A stretch of DNA of 41,852 nucleotides from NCBI GenBank assembly GCA_003141415.1, contig PLLX01000181.1:3034-44885 (forward strand), read 5' to 3'. Below are positions 21,667 through 32,971 of the stretch, in pieces. The notes under the pieces were generated by a model. That model saw nothing but the letters and a program-made list of their open reading frames with translations. It searched no databases and was not told the DNA's origin. Position numbers and translations under genes: made by a program. This stretch comes from Bacteroidales bacterium. Lineage in GTDB: Bacteria; Bacteroidota; Bacteroidia; Bacteroidales; VadinHA17. Position 1 is the stretch's first letter. Each line of letters opens with the position of its first letter.

Positions 21667-22518
21667 TTATGACCCCCAGCCACCCATAAATTGTCCCACA
21701 CTGGCAAAAGAGGCTATTGGATTTACGCAGCAGACAGGAATCCTGGAACTGTTTGCAATAATTTGTTGTTCTGAAGCTCCAACCATATAGTCAGCAAAAG
21801 TAATATTCTTTGTAGTTACAATCAGGATCAGGTCGGCATTAATCTTCTGTGCAAAATCAATTGTCTTTTCAGCTATCTTGCCTTTTGGCATATCGTGGAT
21901 CTCGTAATCTATATTATTTTGAATCAGGTATTTGATAGCAAAATTTAAATTGATTTTTGTCTTTTTTAATATACTTTTATCGGTGCTTCTTGAAACAAGC
22001 ATATGAATTTTGGATTCAAAGTATTTCCCCATAAAAATTGCCATTTTTATCTTCTCCTTATTCTCACCACGGAAATCAACAGGGAAGACAATATTATGAT
22101 ACCGCTCCTGGTCCGCAGGAGGATCCTGTACAACAATAAATGGAATTTTTGATTTTACTATAACTTTTAAAGCCCAGCTGCCCATAAGCTTTTGCATCCC
22201 TTTCATACCATGTGTACCCATAACCACCAGACTGGCTTCCTTCTCATTTACAAAATCGGCTATTGCCGAAAATATACTTCCTTTGGAAATATGGTAAAGA
22301 ATCGGGATACCGTATTTTTGATTGTTTTCTTCAACCAGGCGTTTTAGAAGCGTGGTTTTTCCTGCATATGCTTTAGGACTGACACCTGTATCCACGATAT
22401 GCAGAAGACAGATATCATTTCCTACCATGCGGCTTATCTTAACTGCATGCGCTAATGCGTTTTCAGCAACATGAGAAAAATCCCATGGTACAACTATAAG
22501 TTTTTTAATCTCTTCCAT
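21667..22518 (-). CDS. Universal stress protein, tandem-domain
   Basis: 283 aa; VPWDFSHVAENALAHAVKI, LVVMGTHGMKGMQKLMGSWALKVIVKSKIPFIVV; second degenerate UspA domain. Confidence 0.92.
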   Translation of the reverse strand: MEEIKKLIVVPWDFSHVAENALAHAVKISRMVGNDICLLHIVDTGVSPKAYAGKTTLLKRLVEENNQKYGIPILYHISKGSIFSAIADFVNEKEASLVVMGTHGMKGMQKLMGSWALKVIVKSKIPFIVVQDPPADQERYHNIVFPVDFRGENKEKIKMAIFMGKYFESKIHMLVSRSTDKSILKKTKINLNFAIKYLIQNNIDYEIHDMPKGKIAEKTIDFAQKINADLILIVTTKNITFADYMVGASEQQIIANSSRIPVCCVNPIASFASVGQFMGGWGS

Positions 22519-22881
22519 AGCTCCTGGTTATTTACATTTTTATATCCAAAGTTATTCAGATTTTACCAATTTTCAAACCAATATGCGAGTGCAGGGTCTT
22601 TCTTTTAACTTCTGATATTGAATAATTTGAAACCCCTGCTAAAAAATTATTGATTTTCAAGCGACTTCTAACGAGTTTTTAAATTTAATCCTTTTTTAGT
22701 TATAAGAACTTCTTTAAGTAATTAACTCTGATCCAGGGTAATTATTATTGTTCCCGGTCAAATAATCTGAATAAGAAGACTCTAACGTACAAAAATAGTG
22801 CCATAAAGAAATAAATGCGACCCAATCTGCCTTAGCGGCTAACATTTTATTATTTTTGCAAATCTGTTTTTTTGAATTTAA

Positions 22882-24279
22882 ATGCTCATGATGAAAAGAA
22901 TTAAGGTAAAAAACCTGTTATCCAACCCGGAGTTGGGATCAGATGTACTGGTAAAAGGATGGGTAAGAACAAAGAGGGGAAACAAAAACATTATTTTTGT
23001 TGCTCTGAATGACGGATCGACGATTAACAATATTCAGGTTGTTGTGGAAGTGGCATCGTTTGACGAGAATCTTCTTAAAGAGATTTCAACAGGAGCTTGT
23101 ATAGGTGTTACGGGTAAGCTGATTGAGTCTCAGGGACAGGGACAACACATCGAAATAAGTGCTGCAACCATTGAAATTTATGGTAAAAGCGATGCTGAAA
23201 CATACCCTCTGCAAAAGAAGGGACATTCTATGGAATTCCTCAGAGAGAATGCCCATCTGCGCTTCAGAACCAATACATTCGGTGCTGTCTTCAGAATAAG
23301 ACATGCAATGGCTTTCGCAATTCACAAATACTTTAATGATAAAGGATTCATCTATCTTCATACTCCTATTATCACAGGAAGCGACTGTGAAGGGGCCGGG
23401 GAGATGTTCCATGTTACAACAATGGATCTGAAGAACATGCCACGTACGGCGGATGGTTCAGTGGATTACAATAATGATTTTTTTGGAAAAGAAACAAATC
23501 TGACAGTTTCCGGCCAGCTCGAAGGTGAACTTGGCGCTCTTTCGTTAGGTGATATCTACACCTTCGGACCAACATTCAGGGCGGAAAACTCAAACACGCC
23601 CAGGCACCTCGCTGAGTTTTGGATGATAGAGCCTGAGATGGCATTTTATGACCTGACTGATAATATGGATCTTGCGGAAGATTTTGTTAAATACCTGATC
23701 AGATACGCCCTCGATAACTGCATCGAAGATCTTGAGTTTCTAAATAATATGATTGATAAAGCTCTTCTTGAAAGACTTAAATTTGTTGTTGATAATGAAT
23801 TTGTAAGAATAACATATACAGAGGCAGTTTCAATTCTCACATCTTCAGGGAAACAATGGGAATACCAGGTTGACTGGGGTCGCGATCTTCAGGCTGAACA
23901 TGAAAGGTATCTGGTTGAAGAGCATTTCAAAAGGCCTGTAATCCTTACTGATTATCCTAAAGAAATCAAGGCGTTTTATATGAAACAGAATGACGATGGC
24001 AAAACTGTAAGAGCCATGGATGTCCTGTTTCCCGGGATCGGTGAAATAATAGGCGGATCACAGCGAGAAGAGCAATATGATAGATTGCTTTCACGTATTA
24101 AAGAGTTGAAGTTGCAGGAAAAGGATTTCTGGTGGTACCTCGATACAAGAAGATTCGGCTCTGCACCTCATAGTGGATTTGGTCTTGGGTTTGAAAGGTT
24201 AATATTGTTTGTTACAGGAATGGCAAATATACGGGATGTGATACCATTTCCAAGAACTCCAAAGAATGCTGAATTTTAA
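22882..24279 (+). CDS. asnS: Asparaginyl-tRNA synthetase
   Basis: 465 aa; [65 protein letters not shown]. Confidence 0.97.
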   Translation: MLMMKRIKVKNLLSNPELGSDVLVKGWVRTKRGNKNIIFVALNDGSTINNIQVVVEVASFDENLLKEISTGACIGVTGKLIESQGQGQHIEISAATIEIYGKSDAETYPLQKKGHSMEFLRENAHLRFRTNTFGAVFRIRHAMAFAIHKYFNDKGFIYLHTPIITGSDCEGAGEMFHVTTMDLKNMPRTADGSVDYNNDFFGKETNLTVSGQLEGELGALSLGDIYTFGPTFRAENSNTPRHLAEFWMIEPEMAFYDLTDNMDLAEDFVKYLIRYALDNCIEDLEFLNNMIDKALLERLKFVVDNEFVRITYTEAVSILTSSGKQWEYQVDWGRDLQAEHERYLVEEHFKRPVILTDYPKEIKAFYMKQNDDGKTVRAMDVLFPGIGEIIGGSQREEQYDRLLSRIKELKLQEKDFWWYLDTRRFGSAPHSGFGLGFERLILFVTGMANIRDVIPFPRTPKNAEF

Positions 24280-24317
24280 AATTCTGATTCAGGGTTAAAT
24301 AATTTGAGGAGAGAAGT

Positions 24318-25772
24318 ATGTTAAAGCAAAGGTTACAGCAGAAGTTGCTTCAGAAACTTTCACCACAACAGATCCAGATGATCAAACTGCTGGAAGTTCC
24401 TACTTTGCAGATAGAACAGCGTATTAAAAAGGAACTCGAGGAAAACCCTGCTCTTGAGGAAGGCGCCGAGGGGGAAGAGATTCCCACAGAACCGGAAGAA
24501 GATCAGTTCGAGGAGAAAGATAAAGATCAGGACGAATTCACACTTGATGATTATATCGAAGAGGACGATATTCCGGATTACCGCCTTCAGGCAAAAAACT
24601 ACAGCAAGGATGAAGATAAAAGGACAGAGATACCCTTTTCTGTCGGATTCTCATTTCATGAAAATCTAGAATCACAACTCGGTCTAAGGGATCTTACTGA
24701 TAAACAGAAGATTCTGGGAGAATACATAATCGGTAATATCGATGAAGATGGATACCTGAGAAGAGAACTGATAAACATTGTTGACGATCTTGCTTTCCTT
24801 CAGAATGTTGAAACTACCGAAAATGAACTTGAAGAGGTTCTCCAAATAATTCAGGATCTTGAACCGGCAGGTGTCGGTGCAAGAACCCTCAGGGAATGCC
24901 TTTTGCTGCAGATTGAAAAACGCGGCAATTCGCAACATTCCATGAAGCTTGCCCATACAATACTCGATCTGCATTTTGAAGAATTCACAAAAAGACATTA
25001 CGACAAAATCATTTCAAGGCTTGGTATCACAGAAGATGAACTTAAAGCTGCCATCGATGAGATTTTAAGACTTAACCCTAAACCGGGAGGCGTTTACAGC
25101 GATCCATTTAATAAAACCTCACAACCGATAATCCCTGATTTCATCCTGGAGCTTTCTGAAGACGGTTTCGACCTTCATTTAAATTCAAAAAATCTTCCTG
25201 AACTAAGATTAAGTTCCGCCTATAGCGAGATGCTTCATTCTTACAGTAAAGATAAAAGCCAGAAAAAAGAGATGAAAGATGCTGTACTTTTTGTTAAGCA
25301 GAAAATCGATTCTGCCAAATGGTTTATAGACGCAATAAAACAGCGACAAAACACTCTTCTTCTTACAATGAATGCTATTCTCGAATATCAGCAGGAATAT
25401 TTTATTGATGGCGATGAGACAAAATTAAAACCAATGATCCTGAAGGATGTTGCTGAAATGACAGGTCTCGATATTTCAACTGTATCCAGGGTAGCTAACA
25501 GTAAATTTGTTCAAACTCATTTTGGAATATTTTCCCTGAAGTTTTTCTTTTCGGAGGGACTTCAGACAGATAGCGGAGAAGAGGTATCAACCCGGGAGAT
25601 AAAACGGATATTGCAGGATTGTATTGAAAATGAACAAAAACGCAGACCATTAACCGATGAGAGCCTCACGGATATCCTCCAGGAAAAAGGGTATCAGATA
25701 GCACGCCGTACTGTAGCGAAATACCGTGAACAACTTAATATTCCTGTTGCAAGACTGAGGAGGGAGATTTAA
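24318..25772 (+). CDS. rpoN: RNA polymerase sigma-54 factor
   Basis: 484 aa; LSPQQIQMIKLLEVPTLQIEQRIKKELEENPALEE, C-terminal RpoN box ARRTVAKYREQLNIP. Confidence 0.97.
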   Translation: MLKQRLQQKLLQKLSPQQIQMIKLLEVPTLQIEQRIKKELEENPALEEGAEGEEIPTEPEEDQFEEKDKDQDEFTLDDYIEEDDIPDYRLQAKNYSKDEDKRTEIPFSVGFSFHENLESQLGLRDLTDKQKILGEYIIGNIDEDGYLRRELINIVDDLAFLQNVETTENELEEVLQIIQDLEPAGVGARTLRECLLLQIEKRGNSQHSMKLAHTILDLHFEEFTKRHYDKIISRLGITEDELKAAIDEILRLNPKPGGVYSDPFNKTSQPIIPDFILELSEDGFDLHLNSKNLPELRLSSAYSEMLHSYSKDKSQKKEMKDAVLFVKQKIDSAKWFIDAIKQRQNTLLLTMNAILEYQQEYFIDGDETKLKPMILKDVAEMTGLDISTVSRVANSKFVQTHFGIFSLKFFFSEGLQTDSGEEVSTREIKRILQDCIENEQKRRPLTDESLTDILQEKGYQIARRTVAKYREQLNIPVARLRREI

Positions 25773-25827
25773 TGAACTCGCCCCTTTAATTATTGATTGT
25801 TATTATAAAAGATTATTATACGCTCCC

Positions 25828-26460
25828 ATGAAAGCTGAAGAATCAAACAATATCCTCGATAAACTGGCAAAAATAATCACCATAATTTTTCATCCGCTGC
25901 TGATGCCAGTCTATGGAATGGCAATTATTTTTTCAGCGCCAACCCTGTTAGGATACCTTCCTTTTACCGTGAAGAAACTGTTACTTCTTATAATGCTTGT
26001 AAATAATATATTGTTACCCCTTTCATTGTTGCCTTTTCTTATTCACAGGAATATTATCACCTCGTGGACCATAAGTGAAAGAAGAGAACGGAATATTCCA
26101 CTGATAATTACAACTCTCCTTTATTGTGCTACATCATATATTATTTCCAGGTTCCCCATTCCTGTGTTTTTGAAATCATTCATTTTTGCTGCAACACTTC
26201 TCTCATTAATGGTAACAGTTATTAATTTCTGGTGGAAGATATCTCTTCATGCTGTTGGTTCAGGTGCCCTTATTGGTCTGGTGTTGATCCTTTCTTTAAA
26301 GATGTTAACCCCATTGGAATGGTATCTGATTTCAGCAATTATTGCAGGAGGCCTGGTTCTTTCCTCAAGATTGAAACTTAATCTCCATAGCCCTGTGGAG
26401 GTGTGGGTCGGATTGTTTGCAGGATTCTTTGTATTAACACTCTTTATGACACTTTTCTAG
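25828..26460 (+). CDS. Membrane protein, PAP2-phosphatase-like
   Basis: 210 aa, multiple TM segments; SLHAVGSGALIGL and SRLKLNLHSPVEVWVGLFAGF resemble a degenerate PAP2 signature. Confidence 0.6.
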   Translation: MKAEESNNILDKLAKIITIIFHPLLMPVYGMAIIFSAPTLLGYLPFTVKKLLLLIMLVNNILLPLSLLPFLIHRNIITSWTISERRERNIPLIITTLLYCATSYIISRFPIPVFLKSFIFAATLLSLMVTVINFWWKISLHAVGSGALIGLVLILSLKMLTPLEWYLISAIIAGGLVLSSRLKLNLHSPVEVWVGLFAGFFVLTLFMTLF

Positions 26461-27543
26461 CAGCTCATTCAGCGCTTCAGTTAAAAGGATGCTGCTTTGC
26501 CTGTTTATTTCACCCTGCCATACAGTTTTACCCTGTCTGATAGTAATTCCGGCTTTAATTTCACTCTGAGAGACAGTATAAAACCAACCCTTTTCCGAGA
26601 GGTAATCTGCCAGGTATTCCTGTTCTGTCTGGCCCGGTGTAGGAATAATCAAAGCAGTGCAATTCAGACTCGTAAGCTCCATAATTGTAGTATAGCCCGA
26701 CCTTGTGATAATGCTATCACTGTCTTCTATTATCTCTTTCATCCTGAATGCAGAAAGGTGATTATAAAAGGTAATGTTCCCATTACTTGCAATTTCACCT
26801 CTCTTCCCGGGCCTTCCTTCAAAAATAACAGTTTGGGGTTCTTTGTCTTTCAGAAGTGTCACAAGTTTCTTTTTAAAAATTTCCCTTTGTGGCTCCGGCC
26901 CTGAAAGAATAACTGTGTTATGATGAAATTTTACCGGATTCTCATTCAGAGATTGCTCACAAGCTATAAACCTTGATAGAATCCCTATATACCTCACATT
27001 ATCAGGTAGTTTCATTCCATGTGACAGCCTGCCTGAAAGGTTCAGATCGCCGGGCAGATCGGGAATAAAACAAAGAGAATACTTATTAATGATTTTCCTG
27101 TGTAATAATACTCCTACTGGCTCCAGGAACTTCAGGTGCTTTGGAAAAGGGATGAGAGGCATATGGGTTACATACACTGAAGTGATCTTCATGTTCCATA
27201 GTCCGAACCGGTTATCGCTGATAATTATATCAACCTCATGTTCCGCGATAAGTTTTTTTAACCTGTGGTGTTCCATGATTATATAATACAGAAGCACAGG
27301 TATTTTGAACAGCAGGAAAAGATATTGAGGAAGGAATCGTGAATAACCGGGTTTGAAGCCCGGGAAATTGATATAAGATAGTCCGGGTAATTCATTCCTG
27401 AAGAGTGATAAATGTTCTTCTCCCGAGGCAATTATGACATTATTGTTCATTTCCCGAAGCTTCCTTGCGAGAGGGATCATTCGGGCGGCATGACCCAATC
27501 CCCATTCCAGGGGACAGATAAGTATGTTGTAACTTTTATTCAA
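26434..27543 (-). CDS. Glycosyltransferase-like protein (GT-B/MurG-like fold)
   Basis: 369 aa; CPLEWGLGHAARMIPLARKLREMNNNVIIASG, C-terminal DSIITRSGYTTIMELTSLNCTALIIPTPGQTEQEYLADYL. Confidence 0.82.
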   Translation of the reverse strand: MNKSYNILICPLEWGLGHAARMIPLARKLREMNNNVIIASGEEHLSLFRNELPGLSYINFPGFKPGYSRFLPQYLFLLFKIPVLLYYIIMEHHRLKKLIAEHEVDIIISDNRFGLWNMKITSVYVTHMPLIPFPKHLKFLEPVGVLLHRKIINKYSLCFIPDLPGDLNLSGRLSHGMKLPDNVRYIGILSRFIACEQSLNENPVKFHHNTVILSGPEPQREIFKKKLVTLLKDKEPQTVIFEGRPGKRGEIASNGNITFYNHLSAFRMKEIIEDSDSIITRSGYTTIMELTSLNCTALIIPTPGQTEQEYLADYLSEKGWFYTVSQSEIKAGITIRQGKTVWQGEINRQSSILLTEALNELLEKCHKEC

Positions 27544-27544
27544 T

Positions 27545-28327
27545 TTAACCGGAAACCTGTGTTTTGAAACCCATCGATTCTACCAGTGCAGCTATTCCCT
27601 TTAGTTCAATAAGTGGTACTTTATTTAAGCTGGTACCTTCGGGAGTATCTCTGGATATCGTATAGATCATAACTTGAGAGGGTTTTATTCTTTCAATTGC
27701 CTTAAGCCATGCATTAATTTCAACTGGAGTTGTGTTATCGATAACTTTTCCGTTATGTGTCCCCCGAAGAAAGAGTGTCTGAACAGTAACTTTTCCATTG
27801 AATCCGCGAAGATTTTCTATAAGCTCTTCAGCGCTGATATCAACTCGTGGCTGGTTGTGTATTTTAATCGTGGAATCAAATGCAGAATCAAGTTTAAGAA
27901 TGTTCTGATCAACTTTTAACAAAGCTGCTTTTATTAAGGGATTTGAAATTGTTGTTGCATTTGATAACACTGCGATTCTGGCATCAGGGAAGTACTTATC
28001 TCTCAATGTTATACTGTCATCTATAATACCCGGGAATTCAGGATGAAGAGTGGGTTCTCCGTTACCGGCATAAGTTATTACATCGGGGGCAAGGCCCTTT
28101 TTTTTCAGCTCTGATAATTTCAGTTCAAGAGCACTATAAACCTCTTCACGACGGGGAAGACGGCTGATAGCTTTTTCAATATCCCTTGTCCATCCGCATT
28201 CGCAGTAGATGCAATTAAAATTGCAGATCTTTTTCTTAGTGGGCAATAAATTTATTCCAAGAGAGACTCCCAACCTTCTGCTTTTAACAGGTCCGAATAT
28301 AATTTGATCAAAAAGAAATGTGGCCAT
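27545..28327 (-). CDS. Radical SAM protein (COG0731-like)
   Basis: 260 aa; CNFNCIYCECG (CX3CX2C), VITYAGNGEPTLHPEFPGI. Confidence 0.9.
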   Translation of the reverse strand: MATFLFDQIIFGPVKSRRLGVSLGINLLPTKKKICNFNCIYCECGWTRDIEKAISRLPRREEVYSALELKLSELKKKGLAPDVITYAGNGEPTLHPEFPGIIDDSITLRDKYFPDARIAVLSNATTISNPLIKAALLKVDQNILKLDSAFDSTIKIHNQPRVDISAEELIENLRGFNGKVTVQTLFLRGTHNGKVIDNTTPVEINAWLKAIERIKPSQVMIYTISRDTPEGTSLNKVPLIELKGIAALVESMGFKTQVSG

Positions 28328-28369
28328 TTATGTTTTCTGTTACCGGGGTCAAAATTAACATAAATATTG

Positions 28370-28442
28370 TTGCCCCCCAACCTCGAACGATGGGACTAAT
28401 TCTTTCACTCGTCGGTCCCCCAACCGGGCTAAAGGGGGGCAA
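28370..28442. repeat. GC-rich palindromic intergenic repeat
   Basis: ttgcccccc (28370-28378)/ggggggcaa (28434-28442), exact. Confidence 0.65.
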
Positions 28443-28464
28443 AACCAAGAAAGGTGAAAATGAA

Positions 28465-29640
28465 CTAAATGAGTCTTGTCACAAAGCTCTCAGGAAGTAA
28501 TTTCATATTCTGAAGATCCACATTTTCAAGAACCAGAAGTCCGGGTCTTTTACCAGCTTCAATACTTCCAAACCGTTCTTCTTCTCCCAGTGCCTTGGAG
28601 CCATTCATTGTAGCCCACAACACAAGATCCTCAATTAGGATATCCGGAAAATTAAACTGAAGTGTTTTAAGTTCTTCAAGAATGCTGAGAGTCATATTAG
28701 AAGCAAGACTATCAGTTCCTATGACAATTTCACAACCCTCCTCAATAAGCAGATTTAATTGTGGTATTTGATTTTCGATGTAAATATTTGAATTGGGGCA
28801 TAGGCACCAGAATAAATTCCCTCTCTCTTTAATCATTCTGATGGTCTTTCTGTCAGCAAAAGTATTGTGAACAAGAATAAGATTTCCTGACTTAGTTATC
28901 TCATTAAGAATTACATCAACATGATTTTTAGCTGTTTCCAACCTTGGAGGCATCAATCCTGATCGTTTGTAAGAGGACATCAGGGGCCCGGTTTGGTTAC
29001 TAAGAAATATTTCTTCTCCGGCTGTTTCCATAAAATGAACGGAAGTTACCTTATTATTTAAACTTTCATTTTTGAGAAGTCGGAAAAGAGTCAGAGACAT
29101 CGAATATGCAGAGTGGGGAACCAGTGAAAATTGAAGGTCCATTTCCTTAGCTGTTCCGGCAACATTTGTTATGTCCTCCATTCGTCTTTCTGCTTTATCC
29201 GGATTAAGACCAAAAACTTCAAGAAGGTTAATATACCTGATCCTGCTCTCTTTTTTTATTTTGAAGGAATCAGAAGTGTTACAGACATCTGCGCATAGAA
29301 CTATTCCTTCCTTAAACATATGATTATCAGCAGAACATACGGAAGCAAATATGCTCTCCTTAGTGGAATCCCTGGTACTCCTGACCTGTTCGATAAAACC
29401 TCCAAGACCCATTCCTCTTGAGGTATATCCTTTCATGTGAGATAGCTCCAAATGACAATGACAATTGACGAACCCCGGAATTATAATTCCATTGTAAAAT
29501 TCGATAGAATGTTCTTCTTTAAGATTGCCGTTTGTATTTTCAATACTGATTATTGTCCCATCATCTTCAGTGGTTATTACTCCTCTCTTAAGCGGGGGAC
29601 CGGAATTCGTAATAACATATTGAGCAGTGAAACGTTTCAT
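28465..29640 (-). CDS. Amidohydrolase family protein (COG0402-like)
   Basis: 391 aa; GFVNCHCHLELSHMKG, LVHNTFAD, EIVIGTDSLASNMTLSILEEL. Confidence 0.88.
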   Translation of the reverse strand: MKRFTAQYVITNSGPPLKRGVITTEDDGTIISIENTNGNLKEEHSIEFYNGIIIPGFVNCHCHLELSHMKGYTSRGMGLGGFIEQVRSTRDSTKESIFASVCSADNHMFKEGIVLCADVCNTSDSFKIKKESRIRYINLLEVFGLNPDKAERRMEDITNVAGTAKEMDLQFSLVPHSAYSMSLTLFRLLKNESLNNKVTSVHFMETAGEEIFLSNQTGPLMSSYKRSGLMPPRLETAKNHVDVILNEITKSGNLILVHNTFADRKTIRMIKERGNLFWCLCPNSNIYIENQIPQLNLLIEEGCEIVIGTDSLASNMTLSILEELKTLQFNFPDILIEDLVLWATMNGSKALGEEERFGSIEAGKRPGLLVLENVDLQNMKLLPESFVTRLI

Positions 29641-30419
29641 ACTGCCAATGAACTATAAGTACTATAAGTAAGTGAGAGATTCTCTATATTAATATGTTTC
29701 TCAATACCATAAGGACGATTATCAAAATCATAGAGGATGCCTCTTAAACGACGAATTATATTCCCTGAAACGGTTATGAAGAGATTGTAAGTATGTGGTC
29801 GGCCATCTTTAATGTATTTAATTGATTTAATGTATTGCCTTTTTCCTGTTTCTATACTGTCGGCAGATGTTGAATATGCGATAGGTCTTGGATTAATCGA
29901 CTGGTCATCAGGGAAGAGAGTAGCAGAAAATGAAAGTGTATAATAGCCGGGTCTGTAAAGTGATATATCAAACATAGTCGAGTCGTTGCCTGAAATAGAG
30001 GGGATTGAATAAAAACCCTTGCCACGCCATAAGTTCGAAATACGAGCCTGTTCTATAATAGATTCTTTTTCAATACGGGATTCCATCTTACTTAATATCC
30101 CAAGAACCTGATCATATATCTTATTTAGTCTTTTTGGATTTTTAAAAAAATAATACTTCATCGTTCTGTCCATCATTTCTTTAGTATAACCATGTTTTTC
30201 AATAACCTGGTAATAGGATGCGATGGAGTCAAGGTAAGAATACCATGAATTAATCTTTGGAAGTGAAAGAAGTCCGTCCGCTATATGGATATCGGTCAAT
30301 AATGAAACCAGTTCTTTTTCCGGGATCAGATTCTTATTGTCCAGTTTATTTTTTCTGCCGGAACAAGATCCCATAATTATTGAAAACATGATCAATATGA
30401 GAAAAGCAAACCTGATCAT
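29637..30419 (-). CDS. DUF4296 domain-containing lipoprotein
   Basis: 260 aa; lipobox-like MFSIIMGSCSG, then LIPEKELVSLLTDIHIADGLLSL. Confidence 0.8.
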   Translation of the reverse strand: MIRFAFLILIMFSIIMGSCSGRKNKLDNKNLIPEKELVSLLTDIHIADGLLSLPKINSWYSYLDSIASYYQVIEKHGYTKEMMDRTMKYYFFKNPKRLNKIYDQVLGILSKMESRIEKESIIEQARISNLWRGKGFYSIPSISGNDSTMFDISLYRPGYYTLSFSATLFPDDQSINPRPIAYSTSADSIETGKRQYIKSIKYIKDGRPHTYNLFITVSGNIIRRLRGILYDFDNRPYGIEKHINIENLSLTYSTYSSLAV

Positions 30420-30494
30420 AGTATTTTAGTATTAAGGGTTTTTCTCATTTGTTTTTCGTAAAGCAGTATATACAGCAAATATAATATTTGATTA

Positions 30495-31721
30495 TCAAAC
30501 GTCTTTGTTCAGGTATTTTTTTGTCAGAAACCTGACGGGGTACCAGGCTGCCCAGTATCCGATTAAAAGGACTGTTCCCGGAACAATTATAAAATCCTTT
30601 ATCTTCATTACTACCGGGTATGAATCCATAATAAGTGACTGACTATGAAGTTTTACCAGCCCGTAAGTCTGCTGGAGCCAACAGACGGTAAAACCCAGAA
30701 TAATTCCTGAAAATGCACCAATTATTGAGATCAGCCATCCTTCAAATATAAAAATCTTTCTGATAAGGTTGTTATTGGCTCCCAGACTCTTAAGTATTTC
30801 AATATCCCGCTCTTTCTCTATTATAAGCATCGTAAGGGAGCCAATGATATTGAACGAAGCAATAATAAGTATAAGTGTAAGAATGAAGAAAATGGCAAGC
30901 CTTTCGGATTGCATTACCTTATAAAAAATGGCTTGCTGTTCATATCTGTTCTGAACTGTGAAGCCCTTCCCGAAGATTTTAATAATGTCCTTTTGTACGG
31001 CACGCGGATCGGCATGTTCACTGAATTTGATTTCAACAGTAGTGACTCCCTTATCAGTTTCGGTCAGTTCGCGTGCAAAATCTATTGGGATATAAACATA
31101 CTTTGAATCATATTCTTTTTCAACTTCAAAAATCCCGGAGGGGAATATAAACTTATGATTTAATGAGTTTTCAGCATTGAAGTTGGTATTACTCCCTGTC
31201 TTTCTTGGGAAAATTATTTCCAGGGGAGTTATGAAGTTGACCCCGATTCCAAGATATTGGGCAACCCCGATACCCGGGATAGCATATGGACGACCTTTAT
31301 CGTTTCTAAGAGTAAATTCACCCTCCCACATTGAGCTATCGATATTTGAAACCCTGGCATAGTTGTCATCAATACCCTTAATGGTTGCAATATACTGGCG
31401 TGAACCATATTTCAGAAGGGCATTGTCTTCAATTGTAAGGGAATAACATGATAGTCCTTCAACTTTTGCCAGAAGTTTCAGACGAGTAGTATCGGCAATA
31501 AATGTTTTACCTTCAGCAGCCGTTATTTTAATATCCGGATCAAATGTGTTGAAAATGGCACTTACCATTGTTTCAAGTCCGTTAAATACGGAAAGAATTA
31601 TAATCAGGGCCATAGTGCCAACTGCCACTCCTGCCACGGAAACTGCAGATATAATGTTTATGGCATTCCGCGATTTCTTTGCGAACAGGTACCTTTTTGC
31701 TATGTATAATGAGAGCTTCAC
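30495..31721 (-). CDS. FtsX/LolE-family ABC transporter permease
   Basis: 408 aa; RYLFAKKSRNAINIISAVSVAGVAVGTMALIIILSVFNG, LTMLIIEKERDIEILKSLGANNNLIRKIFIFEG. Confidence 0.9.
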   Translation of the reverse strand: MKLSLYIAKRYLFAKKSRNAINIISAVSVAGVAVGTMALIIILSVFNGLETMVSAIFNTFDPDIKITAAEGKTFIADTTRLKLLAKVEGLSCYSLTIEDNALLKYGSRQYIATIKGIDDNYARVSNIDSSMWEGEFTLRNDKGRPYAIPGIGVAQYLGIGVNFITPLEIIFPRKTGSNTNFNAENSLNHKFIFPSGIFEVEKEYDSKYVYIPIDFARELTETDKGVTTVEIKFSEHADPRAVQKDIIKIFGKGFTVQNRYEQQAIFYKVMQSERLAIFFILTLILIIASFNIIGSLTMLIIEKERDIEILKSLGANNNLIRKIFIFEGWLISIIGAFSGIILGFTVCWLQQTYGLVKLHSQSLIMDSYPVVMKIKDFIIVPGTVLLIGYWAAWYPVRFLTKKYLNKDV

Positions 31722-32536
31722 TATTCTTGCTTTATGGCGGAGACCAACAGGCCGGTTCCGGTTTTATGAGTTAAAGAGAGATCAAAAATGTTAAGGATGA
31801 TTGAAACAGGGAAAAAAATCAAATAATAAAAGGGGAGAAGCAGAAAAAAGAGATATGAAACATTCAGCATCTTTATCGGATATTTCATTGACAATCTCCA
31901 GGAAATATTTCCGGGTTTTCCGTATGTATAACCTGCCTCAATCTTTTTGAAACCAGCCAGCGAAAGCTTCCCGGTTATATCTTTAATACTGTACCCGTCT
32001 CTTACATGTTCATCAATAAACGATTCTTCCTCTTCTCCATGTACATCTGAGCCACCTTTATCTGACGGTGTGGATATAAGTAATATACCATTGTTTTTAA
32101 GCGATTTGTAGAAATTTCTAAATACCAGGACATCTTCTTCAATGTGCTCCATAACATCTACCGAAAGAATGATGTCAAAACAATCGATGTCATTCAGAGT
32201 CGTGAGATCACAGGTATAAAAACAAACCCGGTCAGACAAACCTGTTTTTTCGAAAAAAATATTACAGTCATCTATCTGTTCTGTGTTGATATCAATAGCT
32301 TTAATCTTCCACCGGCTGTTCATCCTGCTCATGCGCCAGGTATATTGTCCGAATCCTGAACCGGCATCAAGAACAGATGCTTCTCCGGAAAATTGCCAGG
32401 CAATCTTCCGTAATGCTTTTTTAACATGCCACGTGCGGAGTAACAGGAGATCGAGAAGAAAATAGAGGGTCTTTCTTAAGAACAGAGATCCTGCGAAGAA
32501 CCTGCCGAGTGATCTTTTTATTGGCTCGTACTTCAT
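31721..32536 (-). CDS. Class I SAM-dependent methyltransferase
   Basis: 271 aa; ASVLDAGSGFGQYTWRM, FDIILSVDVMEHIEED; C-terminal hydrophobic segment. Confidence 0.87.
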   Translation of the reverse strand: MKYEPIKRSLGRFFAGSLFLRKTLYFLLDLLLLRTWHVKKALRKIAWQFSGEASVLDAGSGFGQYTWRMSRMNSRWKIKAIDINTEQIDDCNIFFEKTGLSDRVCFYTCDLTTLNDIDCFDIILSVDVMEHIEEDVLVFRNFYKSLKNNGILLISTPSDKGGSDVHGEEEESFIDEHVRDGYSIKDITGKLSLAGFKKIEAGYTYGKPGNISWRLSMKYPIKMLNVSYLFFLLLPFYYLIFFPVSIILNIFDLSLTHKTGTGLLVSAIKQE

Positions 32537-32551
32537 ATGTATGTATATATA

Positions 32552-32890
32552 TCAGGATTTCAGCAACTTGTCTATTTTATCGATATAGTCAAGACTGTCA
32601 TCAATATGGAAGGCAATATCAGGTACTATCCGAAGTTGCGACCTGACTTTCTGTCCCAGGTCAAATCTGATTTTAGAGCTGTGTTCTTCAATTGTCTTGA
32701 GAACTTCATCCTGGTTTGTCGTCGGGAAGATACTTAAATAGACTTTAGCAAATGATAGATCAGGACTAACACGTACCCTTGTGATTGAGACTAGTTTCCC
32801 GTGAGCGAATTCATTTCCCCTTTTAAGAAAGATATCGGCCAGTTCTTTCTGAATTAATCGCGATACTTTTTTCTGTCTTGTCGATTCCAT
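32552..32890 (-). CDS. rbfA: Ribosome-binding factor A
   Basis: MESTRQKKVSRLIQKELADIFLKRG...VSITRVRVSPDLSFAKVYLSIFP. ORF opens at 32956 but the first 22 codons look non-native; MESTRQ (32890) is the likely start. Confidence 0.92.
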   Translation of the reverse strand: MESTRQKKVSRLIQKELADIFLKRGNEFAHGKLVSITRVRVSPDLSFAKVYLSIFPTTNQDEVLKTIEEHSSKIRFDLGQKVRSQLRIVPDIAFHIDDSLDYIDKIDKLLKS

Positions 32891-32971
32891 GACCAGTTTT
32901 ATTTTAAGTGGCAAAGGTAATAAAAAAGGCACAATGGCGCAAAGGCATAAAGGCACAAAAGCGGATCAGCG

